DNA of 64,000 nucleotides, taken from NCBI RefSeq assembly GCF_020711255.1, contig NZ_JAJFAW010000002.1, positions 124,001 to 188,000 of the forward strand, written 5' to 3'. Both the position numbers and the translations under genes were made by a program. The notes under the pieces were generated by a model. It did no database searches. It worked only from the letters and a program-made list of their open reading frames with translations, and was not told the DNA's origin. Positions 56,285 to 63,798 of this stretch are shown here, piece by piece. Within the stretch, counting starts at the first letter, position 1; every line of letters begins with the position of its first letter. The stretch is from Hymenobacter plasmatis (GTDB lineage: Bacteria > Bacteroidota > Bacteroidia > Cytophagales > Hymenobacteraceae).

Positions 56285-57100
56285 CTACGAGCGGTGCCCG
56301 AAATACAGCGTCAGGTACACCGACGGGAAGATTTGGCGGTTGAGCCCGTCCGTATCGGACAGGTTGCCGGGGCTGAGAATCAGCAGGCGCTTGGTGTAGC
56401 CTTCCACTAAAAAACCAACCTCCATGCCGGTCACGGCGTCGCGGTAGCGGCCGTACTCGAAGCTCAGGCCGGTGCGCAGGTGAAATCCCGGCACCACTTT
56501 GGTTTCGCCAATGCCGCTGAACAGGGGGCCCCGGTCCAGAATGGCGCCCGTGTCGGCGTGCTTCACGGGGTCGTACTGCTCGTTTACAATATCATCAGTC
56601 GACACGTTGATGACCCGGGTTTGCGTGGCCGTGCGGTCGAAGCTGATGTAATAAGGCATGAGCAGGCCGAAGGACGGGCCCGCACTTACCAAGCCGTTCA
56701 CCTGCACGCCGGCGTCGGCGGCTTTGCGGAACAGGATGCGCTGCAGGCCCAGTGAGGGGCGCAGCACAAACGCGTAGTTGGTTTTGCGGTCGATGTAGCT
56801 GCCGCCGACGATGGTGTTGATGCGGTCTTCTTTGGCATTCTTGAGCATGACGCCCTCAATGCTCCAGAAGCGCAGCAGCCGGTCGTCGAGCACACGCGAC
56901 GAGCGCAACGATACGCCGCCCAGCAGGCCACCCTGGGTATTGAAATTGACCCCGTACACGAATTCCTTCCGGTACGACTGCTCGTCGGATGGCGCGGCGG
57001 GCACCGGACCGGAGCGTACGGGCGCCTGCGCCTGAGCGGTGGCGGCCACCAGCAACCCAGTTGCCAGCAGGCCAAAATATCGAAAGGAAAGGGGAAGCAT
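56285..57100 (-). CDS. Outer-membrane beta-barrel-like protein
   Basis: A 271-residue exported protein with signal peptide (MLPLSFRYFGLLATGLLVAA, cleavage near AQAQ). Alternating strands rich in aromatic and charged residues (FVYGVNFNTQGGLLGGVSLR, NYAFVLRPSLGLQRILFRKA, PGFHLRTGLSFEYGRYRDA) and a C-terminal IFPSVYLTLYFGHRS are typical of an outer-membrane barrel. It carries a loop with DRTATQTRVINVSTDDIVNE. No family name. ATG 57100 starts the signal; the frame is open to 57130. Its stop is close to the heptanucleotide array at 56277. Confidence 0.78.
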   Translation of the reverse strand: MLPLSFRYFGLLATGLLVAATAQAQAPVRSGPVPAAPSDEQSYRKEFVYGVNFNTQGGLLGGVSLRSSRVLDDRLLRFWSIEGVMLKNAKEDRINTIVGGSYIDRKTNYAFVLRPSLGLQRILFRKAADAGVQVNGLVSAGPSFGLLMPYYISFDRTATQTRVINVSTDDIVNEQYDPVKHADTGAILDRGPLFSGIGETKVVPGFHLRTGLSFEYGRYRDAVTGMEVGFLVEGYTKRLLILSPGNLSDTDGLNRQIFPSVYLTLYFGHRS

Positions 57101-57200
57101 AATCAACCGAAAGTAGGCCCTATCAGGCACCGCAGGCGCGGCGCATCAAGTAATACGTAAATTAGCTAACGAAGAAACAACTTTTTCAAGGTAACTCCCT

Positions 57201-57230
57201 GACTTAATGAACACCGACTTAATGAACACC
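57201..57230. repeat. Fifteen-base tandem duplication at the OsmC start
   Basis: GACTTAATGAACACC occurs twice, exactly adjacent, in frame, doubling the start codon region. Confidence 0.95.
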
Positions 57231-57632
57231 GCCACTGCCCGCTACGCGGGCCAACTCCGTACCGAAGCCACCCACGTCGCTTCCGGCAACGTTATTCATA
57301 CCGATGCGCCCACCGACAACCACGGCCGCGGCGAAGCCTTTTCGCCCACCGATTTGGTAAGCACCGCCCTTGGCTCGTGCATGATGACGATAATGGGCAT
57401 TGTGGCCGACCGCCATAAGCTCAACTTAGTCGACAGCACCTTTGCCGTGGTGAAGCACATGAGCGCCGAAGCCCCCCGCCGCATCGTGCAAATCGACGTG
57501 ACGTTTACCCTGCCCGCGGCACTGCAGCCGAATGACCGGGCCCTGCTGGAGCGCGCCGCCTACACCTGCCCCGTAACGCTGAGCCTGCATCCGGACATCC
57601 GGCAAAACGTGGTGTTTAATTACGAAGTGTAA
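57207..57632 (+). CDS. OsmC-family peroxiredoxin-like protein
   Basis: A 141-residue OsmC/Ohr-like protein that would reduce organic hydroperoxides by two cysteines: Cys58 in TDLVSTALGSCMMTIMGIVA and Cys121 in ERAAYTCPVTLSLHPDI. Both are at family spacing, and DNHGRGEAFSPTDL is present. The first 30 bases are a 15-base tandem duplication that provides two in-frame ATGs (57207 and 57222), so the protein may start as MNTDLMNTATA or MNTATA. It is convergent with the YtxJ-like gene. Confidence 0.92.
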   Translation: MNTDLMNTATARYAGQLRTEATHVASGNVIHTDAPTDNHGRGEAFSPTDLVSTALGSCMMTIMGIVADRHKLNLVDSTFAVVKHMSAEAPRRIVQIDVTFTLPAALQPNDRALLERAAYTCPVTLSLHPDIRQNVVFNYEV

Positions 57633-57704
57633 AAGCTGAATGCGTGCGCGGTGGAGCGCTTGGATGCCGGCAAAAGCAAGTCGGCGCTCCACTGCTTCAT
57701 GCAG

Positions 57705-58052
57705 TTACTGCCCTACAGCCGACTTCACGTCGCTGAGGCGAATGCCCATGTGGGAGGCATCGTAGCGGCACTCGCCGTCCTGAATAAGCAGCAGCTGAGG
57801 CGACTCGTGGCGAATGCCGAACTGCTCAGCAATCTGGGCCGAAAGCGGCCGGAAACGCAGCAAGTCGAGGTAGTAAATAGGCACGTTGGCAAGGCCGCTG
57901 TCGGCCCACTGGCGCTCAATTTTGCTTTTGGCCGCCGCGCTGATTGAGCAAGTGGTGCTGTGCTTAAAAATGAGCACCGGCTGCTCGTGCGAGGCCTGCG
58001 CCAGGTCGGTTATCTGTTCGGGTTGGGTAAGGGGAAGCCAGGGCGTGGACAT
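57705..58052 (-). CDS. YtxJ-like bacillithiol-system thioredoxin-fold protein
   Basis: A 115-residue thioredoxin-like protein of the YtxJ (DUF2847) type: PVLIFKHSTTCSISAAAKSK with the single active Cys35, then VPIYYLDLLRFRPLSAQIAE, HESPQLLLIQDGECRYDASH. These are proposed monothiol bacilliredoxins that remove bacillithiol from proteins. It implies that the organism makes bacillithiol (inference; no biosynthesis gene in the window). ATG 58052 is chosen over an in-frame ATG 48 bases upstream. An OsmC-like peroxidase lies next to it, convergent. Confidence 0.88.
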   Translation of the reverse strand: MSTPWLPLTQPEQITDLAQASHEQPVLIFKHSTTCSISAAAKSKIERQWADSGLANVPIYYLDLLRFRPLSAQIAEQFGIRHESPQLLLIQDGECRYDASHMGIRLSDVKSAVGQ

Positions 58053-58198
58053 AAGAGCAACTAGTGGATGGAAAATGAGGAGGTACGCTTTGCAGGGCAA
58101 TACGCAAGTTGGTACCGCGACGGTAGTACAACAATGCTATAACACATGATACCCCGGAAGTCATTCAAAAAATATAGCTCAACTTCCGCCGCGACGCA

Positions 58199-58492
58199 TT
58201 ATTCCTTCTTTTTGCGGCGCAAAGGCTGAAAACCGGGCGCCTTTGCTCTCGCAGGGGCTACTCTTCGGTACTCCAGCTCGTCGCTGCCTTCGGGCATGGG
58301 CTGGGTGCTTTGGCCCCGCTTGAGCCGGGCGGCGGTCACGCCTAAGTGGCTGTCTTTGTAGGGAGAGGCGGTGTGCTTGGCATCGCGCAGGGCGCGGCGG
58401 TTGGCCGCTTTTACTTGCGACGGCTTCTCATGCACTATCTGGGCCTGGGCTACCTGGGAGCTCCACATCAGCCCAACGACGACCAGCAGCAT
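58199..58492 (-). CDS. Small exported basic protein of unknown function
   Basis: A 97-residue protein starting MLLVVVGLMWSSQVAQAQ, a signal peptide, followed by a basic region (KPSQVKAANRRALRDAKHTA, KKKE end). GTG at 58498 is an alternative start two codons upstream. The longer open frame to 58666 overlaps the preceding gene in a different frame and is R/P/L-rich, so it is rejected. It follows the P/A-rich lipoprotein gene closely and is probably co-transcribed. No family recognised. Confidence 0.6.
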   Translation of the reverse strand: MLLVVVGLMWSSQVAQAQIVHEKPSQVKAANRRALRDAKHTASPYKDSHLGVTAARLKRGQSTQPMPEGSDELEYRRVAPARAKAPGFQPLRRKKKE

Positions 58493-58505
58493 TAACACCC
58501 TTGCC

Positions 58506-59099
58506 TTACGGCTTGACCACGGGCGCAGCACCTGGAGCAGTTGCGGGAGCAACTGCAGGGGTAGGCGCAGGAGCCGCTGCGGGCGCAGGCGCGACGTTCG
58601 GAGCGGGGTCTTCGGCAGGGGCCGGGACTGCAGGCCGGTGGTCGGGGCTGTAGTTGGGTTTGTCATGGAGCTTGAATTTGAAGAAGTTGCGAATCGACTG
58701 CAAAGGCCGGAAGGGCTTGCGGGCGGGCTTGTGAATGCGCCGCCGCATCAGCTTGGGCTTTTTCATCAGCCCGTTTTTGTCGTACCGCACGGTGGAGTGC
58801 TCCGGGAGCGTGCGGGTTTCGGTGCTGGCACTGGCCGTGGGGCCCGGCACGGTGCCCCCGGTGGGGGTAGAAACATCGGTAGCGGCTTCTTCCACGTCGG
58901 TGCCGTCCTCGTTTTTGGCGTTGGTTTTCTTGCCGTGGGTGAACGACAAAAACGACCGTTTGCTCTTTTTGGCTTTTTGCTGGGCCTTGAATTCCGGCGA
59001 CGGCTTCGGCGTAGGGAGGCGGTAGGGATGGAAAACTTTGTGGTACACGCTGCAGCTGCTCAACAGCGCCACCAAAAAACAGTAGAAGAATGTTTTCAC
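58506..59099 (-). CDS. Lipoprotein with basic core and Pro/Ala-rich tail
   Basis: A 197-residue lipoprotein starting with GTG at 59099: VKTFFYCFLVALLSSCSVYH, lipobox LSSC at Cys16. A basic segment with KKSKRSFLSFTHGKKTNAKN, later KKPKLMRRRIHKPARKPFRP, then a ~45-residue tail of alternating Pro and Ala (PAPAEDPAPNVAPAPAAAPA). The tail would be extended, possibly spanning the periplasm. No family recognised. GTG 59099 is preferred over an in-frame ATG at 59216, because it begins the lipoprotein signal. Confidence 0.65.
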   Translation of the reverse strand: MKTFFYCFLVALLSSCSVYHKVFHPYRLPTPKPSPEFKAQQKAKKSKRSFLSFTHGKKTNAKNEDGTDVEEAATDVSTPTGGTVPGPTASASTETRTLPEHSTVRYDKNGLMKKPKLMRRRIHKPARKPFRPLQSIRNFFKFKLHDKPNYSPDHRPAVPAPAEDPAPNVAPAPAAAPAPTPAVAPATAPGAAPVVKP

Positions 59100-59482
59100 T
59101 AGGGACAGGGATAAGCTAAAATCGGGCTTGAAGATACGCACCGCGCTCTGGAAGGTGAACCGTGAGGCCAGGGCCCCGACCCTATCCGAAAAGTGCTGCT
59201 CAACCTGCAGTGCCAAGCCGGTTTCGGGCAGGTCATACTAGATTTTAAGTACACCTTTTTGGCATTTTTGGCCAGTGTCTATTTTCTCCTAAAGGTCGAC
59301 AGTGAGTAGTTAAGACACTTAATTCAAAGATAATTAAAGGCGGAAATATTTTTTCGGAAGAGTATTTTCAGGAAGCCATGAGCAAGAATAGCAATGTTAA
59401 AACCGATAACCCCTCAAATAAGCTCGTCGTATCGGCTCAACATTCTTTCTTCCTTTCATCCACATTTCCTACCCGAAAAACC
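59100..59482. other. 383-base gap, AT-rich leader region
   Basis: No gene, repeat or perfect -7 element identified. Bases 59240-59420 are AT-rich (for example TACACCTTTTTGGCATTTTT and AATATTTTTTCGGAAG) and may hold the promoters of both flanking divergent lipoprotein genes. An in-frame extension of the plus-strand gene reaches 59378 but lacks signal-peptide character. Confidence 0.6.
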
Positions 59483-60088
59483 ATGAAGAAACTAGCCATT
59501 CTCCCCGCATTTTTAGTGCTGCTGGCCGGTGCATCCAGCTGCGAAAAGAACCAAGTTGAGCCAACTCAGCCCACCATTTCGGCCGCCGATGCCACGCTTG
59601 ATGCCCTGACCCAAGGCAAAACGGTAACGTCTACCAATACCGGTACCTACCCCTACACCTATCAGGTAGTTGAGAATGGGATTACCGTTACTAAAAATGC
59701 AACCGGTACGTTTACCTCGGCGCTGCGCATCACCAGCTTTGAGGTAAGAAACGGGGTGATAACTGCCATTGGCACGCTGAGCGCCACGCCAACTTCGGGC
59801 CCGGCTTCGGCCTACGGGCCAGTGGCCGTGGCCATTCCGCTGTCGCTGGCGCAGATTAGCAGCTCCTGCTCGGGGGCTCAAGTCAACTACGGTACGCAAA
59901 CGGTGAGCCTGAACGGCACGACCCAAAGCGTGAACCCGGTGCTGAGCGTGTCGCCGTCGCAGTCTGACAAAAACCTGCTCGGCAACCTAGTGTGTTCGCT
60001 CGGCAAGATTCTGGGCAACCCCTCGCCCTCGGATACCGGCGGCGTAGTGAGCCACCTGAACAAAATCATCAGCATCATTGGCTCGTAA
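59483..60088 (+). CDS. Lipoprotein of unknown function
   Basis: A 201-residue lipoprotein: MKKLAILPAFLVLLAGASSC, lipobox ASSC at Cys20. The body is T/S-rich with strand-like segments (TGTYPYTYQVVENGITVTKN, TGTFTSALRITSFEVRNGVI) and two later cysteines. No family recognised. ATG 59483 begins the signal; the open frame reaches 59378 but lacks a signal-like sequence. Convergent with the E1 fusion gene across a strong two-way terminator. Confidence 0.72.
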   Translation: MKKLAILPAFLVLLAGASSCEKNQVEPTQPTISAADATLDALTQGKTVTSTNTGTYPYTYQVVENGITVTKNATGTFTSALRITSFEVRNGVITAIGTLSATPTSGPASAYGPVAVAIPLSLAQISSSCSGAQVNYGTQTVSLNGTTQSVNPVLSVSPSQSDKNLLGNLVCSLGKILGNPSPSDTGGVVSHLNKIISIIGS

Positions 60089-60110
60089 TCCGGCCGCTGA
60101 TAACTGCTGA

Positions 60111-60146
60111 AAAAAAAGAGGCGCCGCTACCGGCGCCTCTTTTTTA
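60111..60146. terminator. Two-way terminator
   Basis: AAAAAAGAGGCGCCG pairs with CGGCGCCTCTTTTTT across a CTAC loop, between convergent genes. Confidence 0.92.
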
Positions 60147-60149
60147 TGC

Positions 60150-62201
60150 TTAGTAGCTGCGCAGGGCCTCTACTTGCTCGCGCAGCCGCTGCAGCGGCAG
60201 AAACGCCGCCTCGAGCGGGGGCGCAAACGGAATGGCGGTATCGAGCGAGGCCACGCGGCGCACCGGCGCGTCGAGGTGCTCAAAGCAGTTTTCGCCAATC
60301 CAGGCCGCGATTTCGCCGCCGATGCCGCCGGTCAGGGTGTCTTCGTGCAGCACCAGCACGCGGCCGTTTTTCTCTACGGTTTGGCGCACGGCCTCCTGGT
60401 CCCAGGGCAGCAGAGTGCGCAGGTCGAGGATATCGGCCGATACGTTGAGCTCTTCGCACACCTGCAGAGCCCAGCGCACGCCCATGCCGTAGGTAATGAT
60501 GCTCAATTCGTTGCCTTCGGCGGCCAGCGCGGCCTTGCCGATGGGCGTGGTGTAGTAGGCCTCGGGCACGGGGCCGGAGAGGCTGCGGTAGAGCATCTTG
60601 TGCTCGAAGTACATCACCGGGTTGGGGTCTTCGAAAGCGGCGCAGAGCAGGCCCTTGGCGTCGTGCGGGTTGCTAGGGTACACCACCTTCAGGCCGGGCA
60701 CGTGCGTAAACCACGCCTCGTTGCTCTGGCTGTGGAAGGGGCCGGCGGCGCTGCCGGCGCCGGTGGGCATGCGCACCACCACGTCGGCGTTTTGGCCCCA
60801 GCGGTAGTGGCTTTTGGCGAGGTTGTTTACAATCTGGTTGAAGCCACAGGTCACGAAGTCGGCAAACTGCATTTCCACCATGCTTTTCTTGCCCTTGATG
60901 CTCAGGCCCAGCCCTGCGCCCACAATGGCCGACTCGCACAAGGGCGTGTTGCGCACCCGCGCCTTGCCAAACTCGGCCACGAAGCCTTCGGTTATCTTGA
61001 AGACGCCGCCGTAGTCGGCAATGTCCTGACCCATCAGCACGAGGTCGGGGTAGCGCTGCATGCTCTGGCGCAGCCCCTCCTGAATGGCATCGACAAAGCG
61101 CAGCTCCCTTGTGGGTAATGAGGAATTATTGGGGGAGTCGTTTTTCAATTCCTCATTCTTCATTCTTAATTCTTCATTAAGCGAAGCGTCCGGCGTGAAG
61201 GGCTGGTACATGTCGGCGATTTCCTCCTGCACGTCGGCGGTGGGCATTGGCACGGCATCGGCTTCCTGCAAGCCGGCTTCGATAGCCGCCTTGATGGTTT
61301 CGCGGATGTTGTGCTTGGCCGTTTCCGTGAGGATGCCTTCCTGGATAAGCCACTTCTCGTAGTTTTCCACCGGGTCTTTGGCAGCCCACTCTTCCATCAG
61401 GGACTGGGGCACGTACTTGGTGCCGCTGGCTTCTTCGTGGCCGCGCATCCGGAAGGTGAGGGCTTCGATGAGCACGGGGCGCGGGTTTTGGCGCAGGTCC
61501 TCGGCCAGGCGCTTCACGGTGCTGTACACTTCCAGCACGTTGTTGCCGTCTACCTGCACGGCGTCCATGCCGTAGGCCGGGCCTTTGTCGACGAACGACT
61601 TAAAGCGAAACTGCTCGTTGCTGGGCGTGCTCAGGCCGTAGCCGTTGTTTTCAATCATGAAGATGACCGGCAGCTGCCACACAGCGGCCACGTTCAGGGC
61701 CTCGTGGAAGTCGCCTTCGCTGGCGCCGCCGTCGCCGCTGTAGGTCAGGGTCACTTTGGGCTTTTGGTCGAGCACGTCGGCCAGGGCAATGCCATCGGCT
61801 ACGGCCAGTTGCGGGCCCAGGTGCGAAATCATGCCCACGATGTGGTGCTCGTTGCTGCCGAAGTGGAAGCTGCGGTCGCGGCCCTTGGTGAAGCCCGTGC
61901 GCTTGCCCTGCCACTGCGCAAACAGGCGCCCCAGCGGCACATTGCGCCCCGTAAATACGCCCAAGTTGCGGTGCAGCGGCAGAATGTACTCGTCAGGCTC
62001 CAGCGCCAGCGTGCTGCCCACCGAGATGGCTTCCTGCCCAATGCCCGAGAACCACTTGCTCACCTTGCCCTGGCGCAGCAGAATCAGCATTTTTTCCTCA
62101 ATCAGCCGCGGGCGCAGCAGGTGCTGGTAGAGGTGCAGCAGGGTTTCGTTGGAATGGTCGAGGCGGTCGAACCGGAGCGCCGTGGCAGCGAGGGTCATCA
62201 T
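60150..62201 (-). CDS. 2-oxoacid dehydrogenase E1, alpha and beta subunits fused
   Basis: A 683-residue single-chain E1 of the branched-chain or pyruvate dehydrogenase type; thiamine-diphosphate enzyme that decarboxylates a 2-oxoacid and acylates a lipoyl E2. Alpha half ~1-335: EKMLILLRQGKVSKWFSGIG, thiamine-PP motif SGDGGASEGDF (155-165) to NNGYG. Beta half ~366-683: LVLMGQDIADYGGVFKITEG, VEMQFADFVTCGFNQIVNNL, GGIGGEIAAWI. Fused E1 is usual in Bacteroidota. The junction, residues ~341-365 (NEELRMKNEELKNDSPNNSS), is encoded by a heptanucleotide array (61116-61180). The substrate is not decidable from sequence. Divergent promoter shared with 62292. Confidence 0.93.
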   Translation of the reverse strand: MMTLAATALRFDRLDHSNETLLHLYQHLLRPRLIEEKMLILLRQGKVSKWFSGIGQEAISVGSTLALEPDEYILPLHRNLGVFTGRNVPLGRLFAQWQGKRTGFTKGRDRSFHFGSNEHHIVGMISHLGPQLAVADGIALADVLDQKPKVTLTYSGDGGASEGDFHEALNVAAVWQLPVIFMIENNGYGLSTPSNEQFRFKSFVDKGPAYGMDAVQVDGNNVLEVYSTVKRLAEDLRQNPRPVLIEALTFRMRGHEEASGTKYVPQSLMEEWAAKDPVENYEKWLIQEGILTETAKHNIRETIKAAIEAGLQEADAVPMPTADVQEEIADMYQPFTPDASLNEELRMKNEELKNDSPNNSSLPTRELRFVDAIQEGLRQSMQRYPDLVLMGQDIADYGGVFKITEGFVAEFGKARVRNTPLCESAIVGAGLGLSIKGKKSMVEMQFADFVTCGFNQIVNNLAKSHYRWGQNADVVVRMPTGAGSAAGPFHSQSNEAWFTHVPGLKVVYPSNPHDAKGLLCAAFEDPNPVMYFEHKMLYRSLSGPVPEAYYTTPIGKAALAAEGNELSIITYGMGVRWALQVCEELNVSADILDLRTLLPWDQEAVRQTVEKNGRVLVLHEDTLTGGIGGEIAAWIGENCFEHLDAPVRRVASLDTAIPFAPPLEAAFLPLQRLREQVEALRSY
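61116..61180. repeat. Heptanucleotide array at the alpha-beta junction of E1
   Basis: On the plus strand: left AATGAGGAATT (61117-61127), right AATTCCT, CATTCTT, CATTCTT, AATTCTT, CATTAA (from 61147). The 11-base ends pair perfectly. On the coding strand it reads AATGAAG, AATTAAG, AATGAAG, AATGAGG, AATT, then the loop, in the same phase as the hrpB copy. Confidence 0.88.
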
Positions 62202-62229
62202 GGGCGGGAAGAGAACAACAGGAGTCCGG

Positions 62230-62237
62230 CAAAGGTA
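62230..62237 (-). promoter_or_regulatory. -7 promoter element of the E1 gene
   Basis: TACCTTTG on the minus strand, 28 bases before the E1 ATG at 62201. Confidence 0.7.
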
Positions 62238-62254
62238 GCAGGAGAGGCGGCGCC

Positions 62255-62262
62255 TATATTTG
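62255..62262 (+). promoter_or_regulatory. -7 promoter element of the barrel gene
   Basis: TATATTTG, perfect TAnnTTTG, 29 bases before the ATG at 62292. It is 17 bases from the divergent E1 element. Confidence 0.65.
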
Positions 62263-62291
62263 ATTCTGGCTCAATTACCACTACCAAACTC

Positions 62292-62996
62292 ATGCGCCTG
62301 TTGCTACTCACTGCTTTCGGCATGCTGGCCTACCACGAGGCCACGGCCCAGACCCGAGCCACGGGCGCCGACTCCGTCTCGCAATGGGGCTGGAGCATCC
62401 GCGTGGGCCTGGGCGCGGCCACGAGCCAGCACGGCGACTACCGGCGCGAGTACAGTGAAGTGGCAGCCGGGCCCCTGGTGGGCGTTGGGGCCACGCGCTA
62501 CTTTGCCGGGCCGTTGGTCAGCCTCGCGGCCGAAGCGCTGCTGACCCGTTGCGCGGTGGTGGTTGACTTTCGGCAGCAAGATATTACTGCTTACACTTAC
62601 CACCCAGCCCAGACGCTGCACCAATGGCGGCTTTTTACGCCCGTTTATGTGCGCACTTCCTCACCGGCCAAGGGGTTGCACCTGCTGGTCGGCGCTGGGC
62701 CCACCTTCGCGCTGGGCCACTCCGGCCACGACGCGGCCTACTACCCGCGCCCGGTAGAGCTCACGGGAATGGTGGGCCTTGAGGTACGCGTGCTACCGTG
62801 GCACCGCTACGAAACCACACTGGGCCTGCGCGTGCACGCGCCGCTCACCCCAAGCTATGCCTACGGCTACCTGGGCATCTATAACAACCCGAGCGGGGGA
62901 GTAACTACGCACGAAGCTCGCCACGACGTATACAGCCGCTGGCTGGGCGTCACGCTGGCCACCACGCTCTACCCAGCTGCTACCCGCAAGCCCTAA
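62292..62996 (+). CDS. Outer-membrane beta-barrel-like protein
   Basis: A 234-residue exported protein with signal peptide (MRLLLLTAFGMLAYHEATAQ) and alternating amphipathic strands (WGWSIRVGLGAATSQHGDYR, GLHLLVGAGPTFALGHSGHD, TTLGLRVHAPLTPSYAYGYL), consistent with a small outer-membrane barrel. No family name. ATG 62292 is fixed by the signal peptide and by the -7 element at 62255; the same frame is open far upstream through the antisense of the E1 gene, which is a shadow. Its stop lies 11 bases from the convergent lipoprotein gene. Confidence 0.78.
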   Translation: MRLLLLTAFGMLAYHEATAQTRATGADSVSQWGWSIRVGLGAATSQHGDYRREYSEVAAGPLVGVGATRYFAGPLVSLAAEALLTRCAVVVDFRQQDITAYTYHPAQTLHQWRLFTPVYVRTSSPAKGLHLLVGAGPTFALGHSGHDAAYYPRPVELTGMVGLEVRVLPWHRYETTLGLRVHAPLTPSYAYGYLGIYNNPSGGVTTHEARHDVYSRWLGVTLATTLYPAATRKP

Positions 62997-63007
62997 GCAG
63001 CCGGCGC

Positions 63008-63607
63008 CTAGGGGTTGAGCTGAATATCGAACCGCCCTTCGGTTATCCGCACTTCGGCCGGCAAGTCGGCAGACCGCGGGGCCACCGGGCTGGGTATGGC
63101 CCGCAGCTCGAAGCGGCCAGCTACAAAGGGATGCGCACCCGTGGTGTCAAGCCGTGTAATGATGAGGGTACCGGCCTGGGGCTCAGTGGCCACGTATTCC
63201 ACGAGGCCGTTGGTGGTTTTCAGTTGCACCTGGCGGCCGGGCTGCGCCTGGCTCAACTCGTACACGCCGGGCCCGGTCACCTGGCCCACCACAAAATGGA
63301 AGTTGCTAATGGGACCGTCTACCTGCAGGCGCCGGAACGCATCGAGCTGCAGCTCGCCCCCATGGTAGCGGACCGTGGGCGTAATCACCTTGCCGACCAG
63401 CGTGCGGGTGTTGTTCGCCTCCCACACCTGCCCATTCACGAGGCACCCGAAGGTATTGGCCCCGACCTGGGTGGCGGCGGGCAGCTGCACCGGCTGCGGT
63501 TGCGGATAAAGCTTATCCAGCGAGTCTTCGCAGCTCATTAGCAGCGGCAGGAGCAGCAGCGTCGGCAAGCGCTTACACAAAGTGGCAACAGGTAAAAGAG
63601 TTGGCAT
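63008..63607 (-). CDS. Lipoprotein of unknown function
   Basis: A 199-residue lipoprotein. From ATG 63607: MPTLLPVATLCKRLPTLLLL ... LLMSCED, lipobox LMSC. The body (FGCLVNGQVWEANNTRTLVG, PISNFHFVVGQVTGPGVYEL, EVRITEGRFDIQLNP) resembles the beta-rich DUF6252-type exported lipoproteins with a Cys-Leu-Val-Asn-Gly opening that I recall from Bacteroidota (moderate). The open frame reaches 63688 but the signal decides 63607. Confidence 0.72.
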   Translation of the reverse strand: MPTLLPVATLCKRLPTLLLLPLLMSCEDSLDKLYPQPQPVQLPAATQVGANTFGCLVNGQVWEANNTRTLVGKVITPTVRYHGGELQLDAFRRLQVDGPISNFHFVVGQVTGPGVYELSQAQPGRQVQLKTTNGLVEYVATEPQAGTLIITRLDTTGAHPFVAGRFELRAIPSPVAPRSADLPAEVRITEGRFDIQLNP

Positions 63608-63798
63608 AAGCTGATTGATTAGAAACGCAATACGGCTGGTGGCGAAAGTAGGCATTAGGACCATAGGTTTCGTGAGCGGCAGTGCCACGCCGACCTCGCC
63701 CCTTCGGCTCCATTTTATGCTGGGCTGCTGCCACGTTGTGCTGGATGCAAAACCGAGGCATTCGGCCTCTACCTTCGCAGCTACATTCTTGCATTTTT

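Noticed and set aside
58499-58666. N-terminal extension of the small basic exported protein
   Set aside because: Overlaps the P/A-rich lipoprotein gene in another frame and reads R/P/L/T-rich; the signal peptide begins at 58492.
61311-62291. N-terminal 327 codons in frame with the barrel gene at 62292
   Set aside because: This stretch is the antisense of E1. The signal peptide and promoter place the start at 62292.
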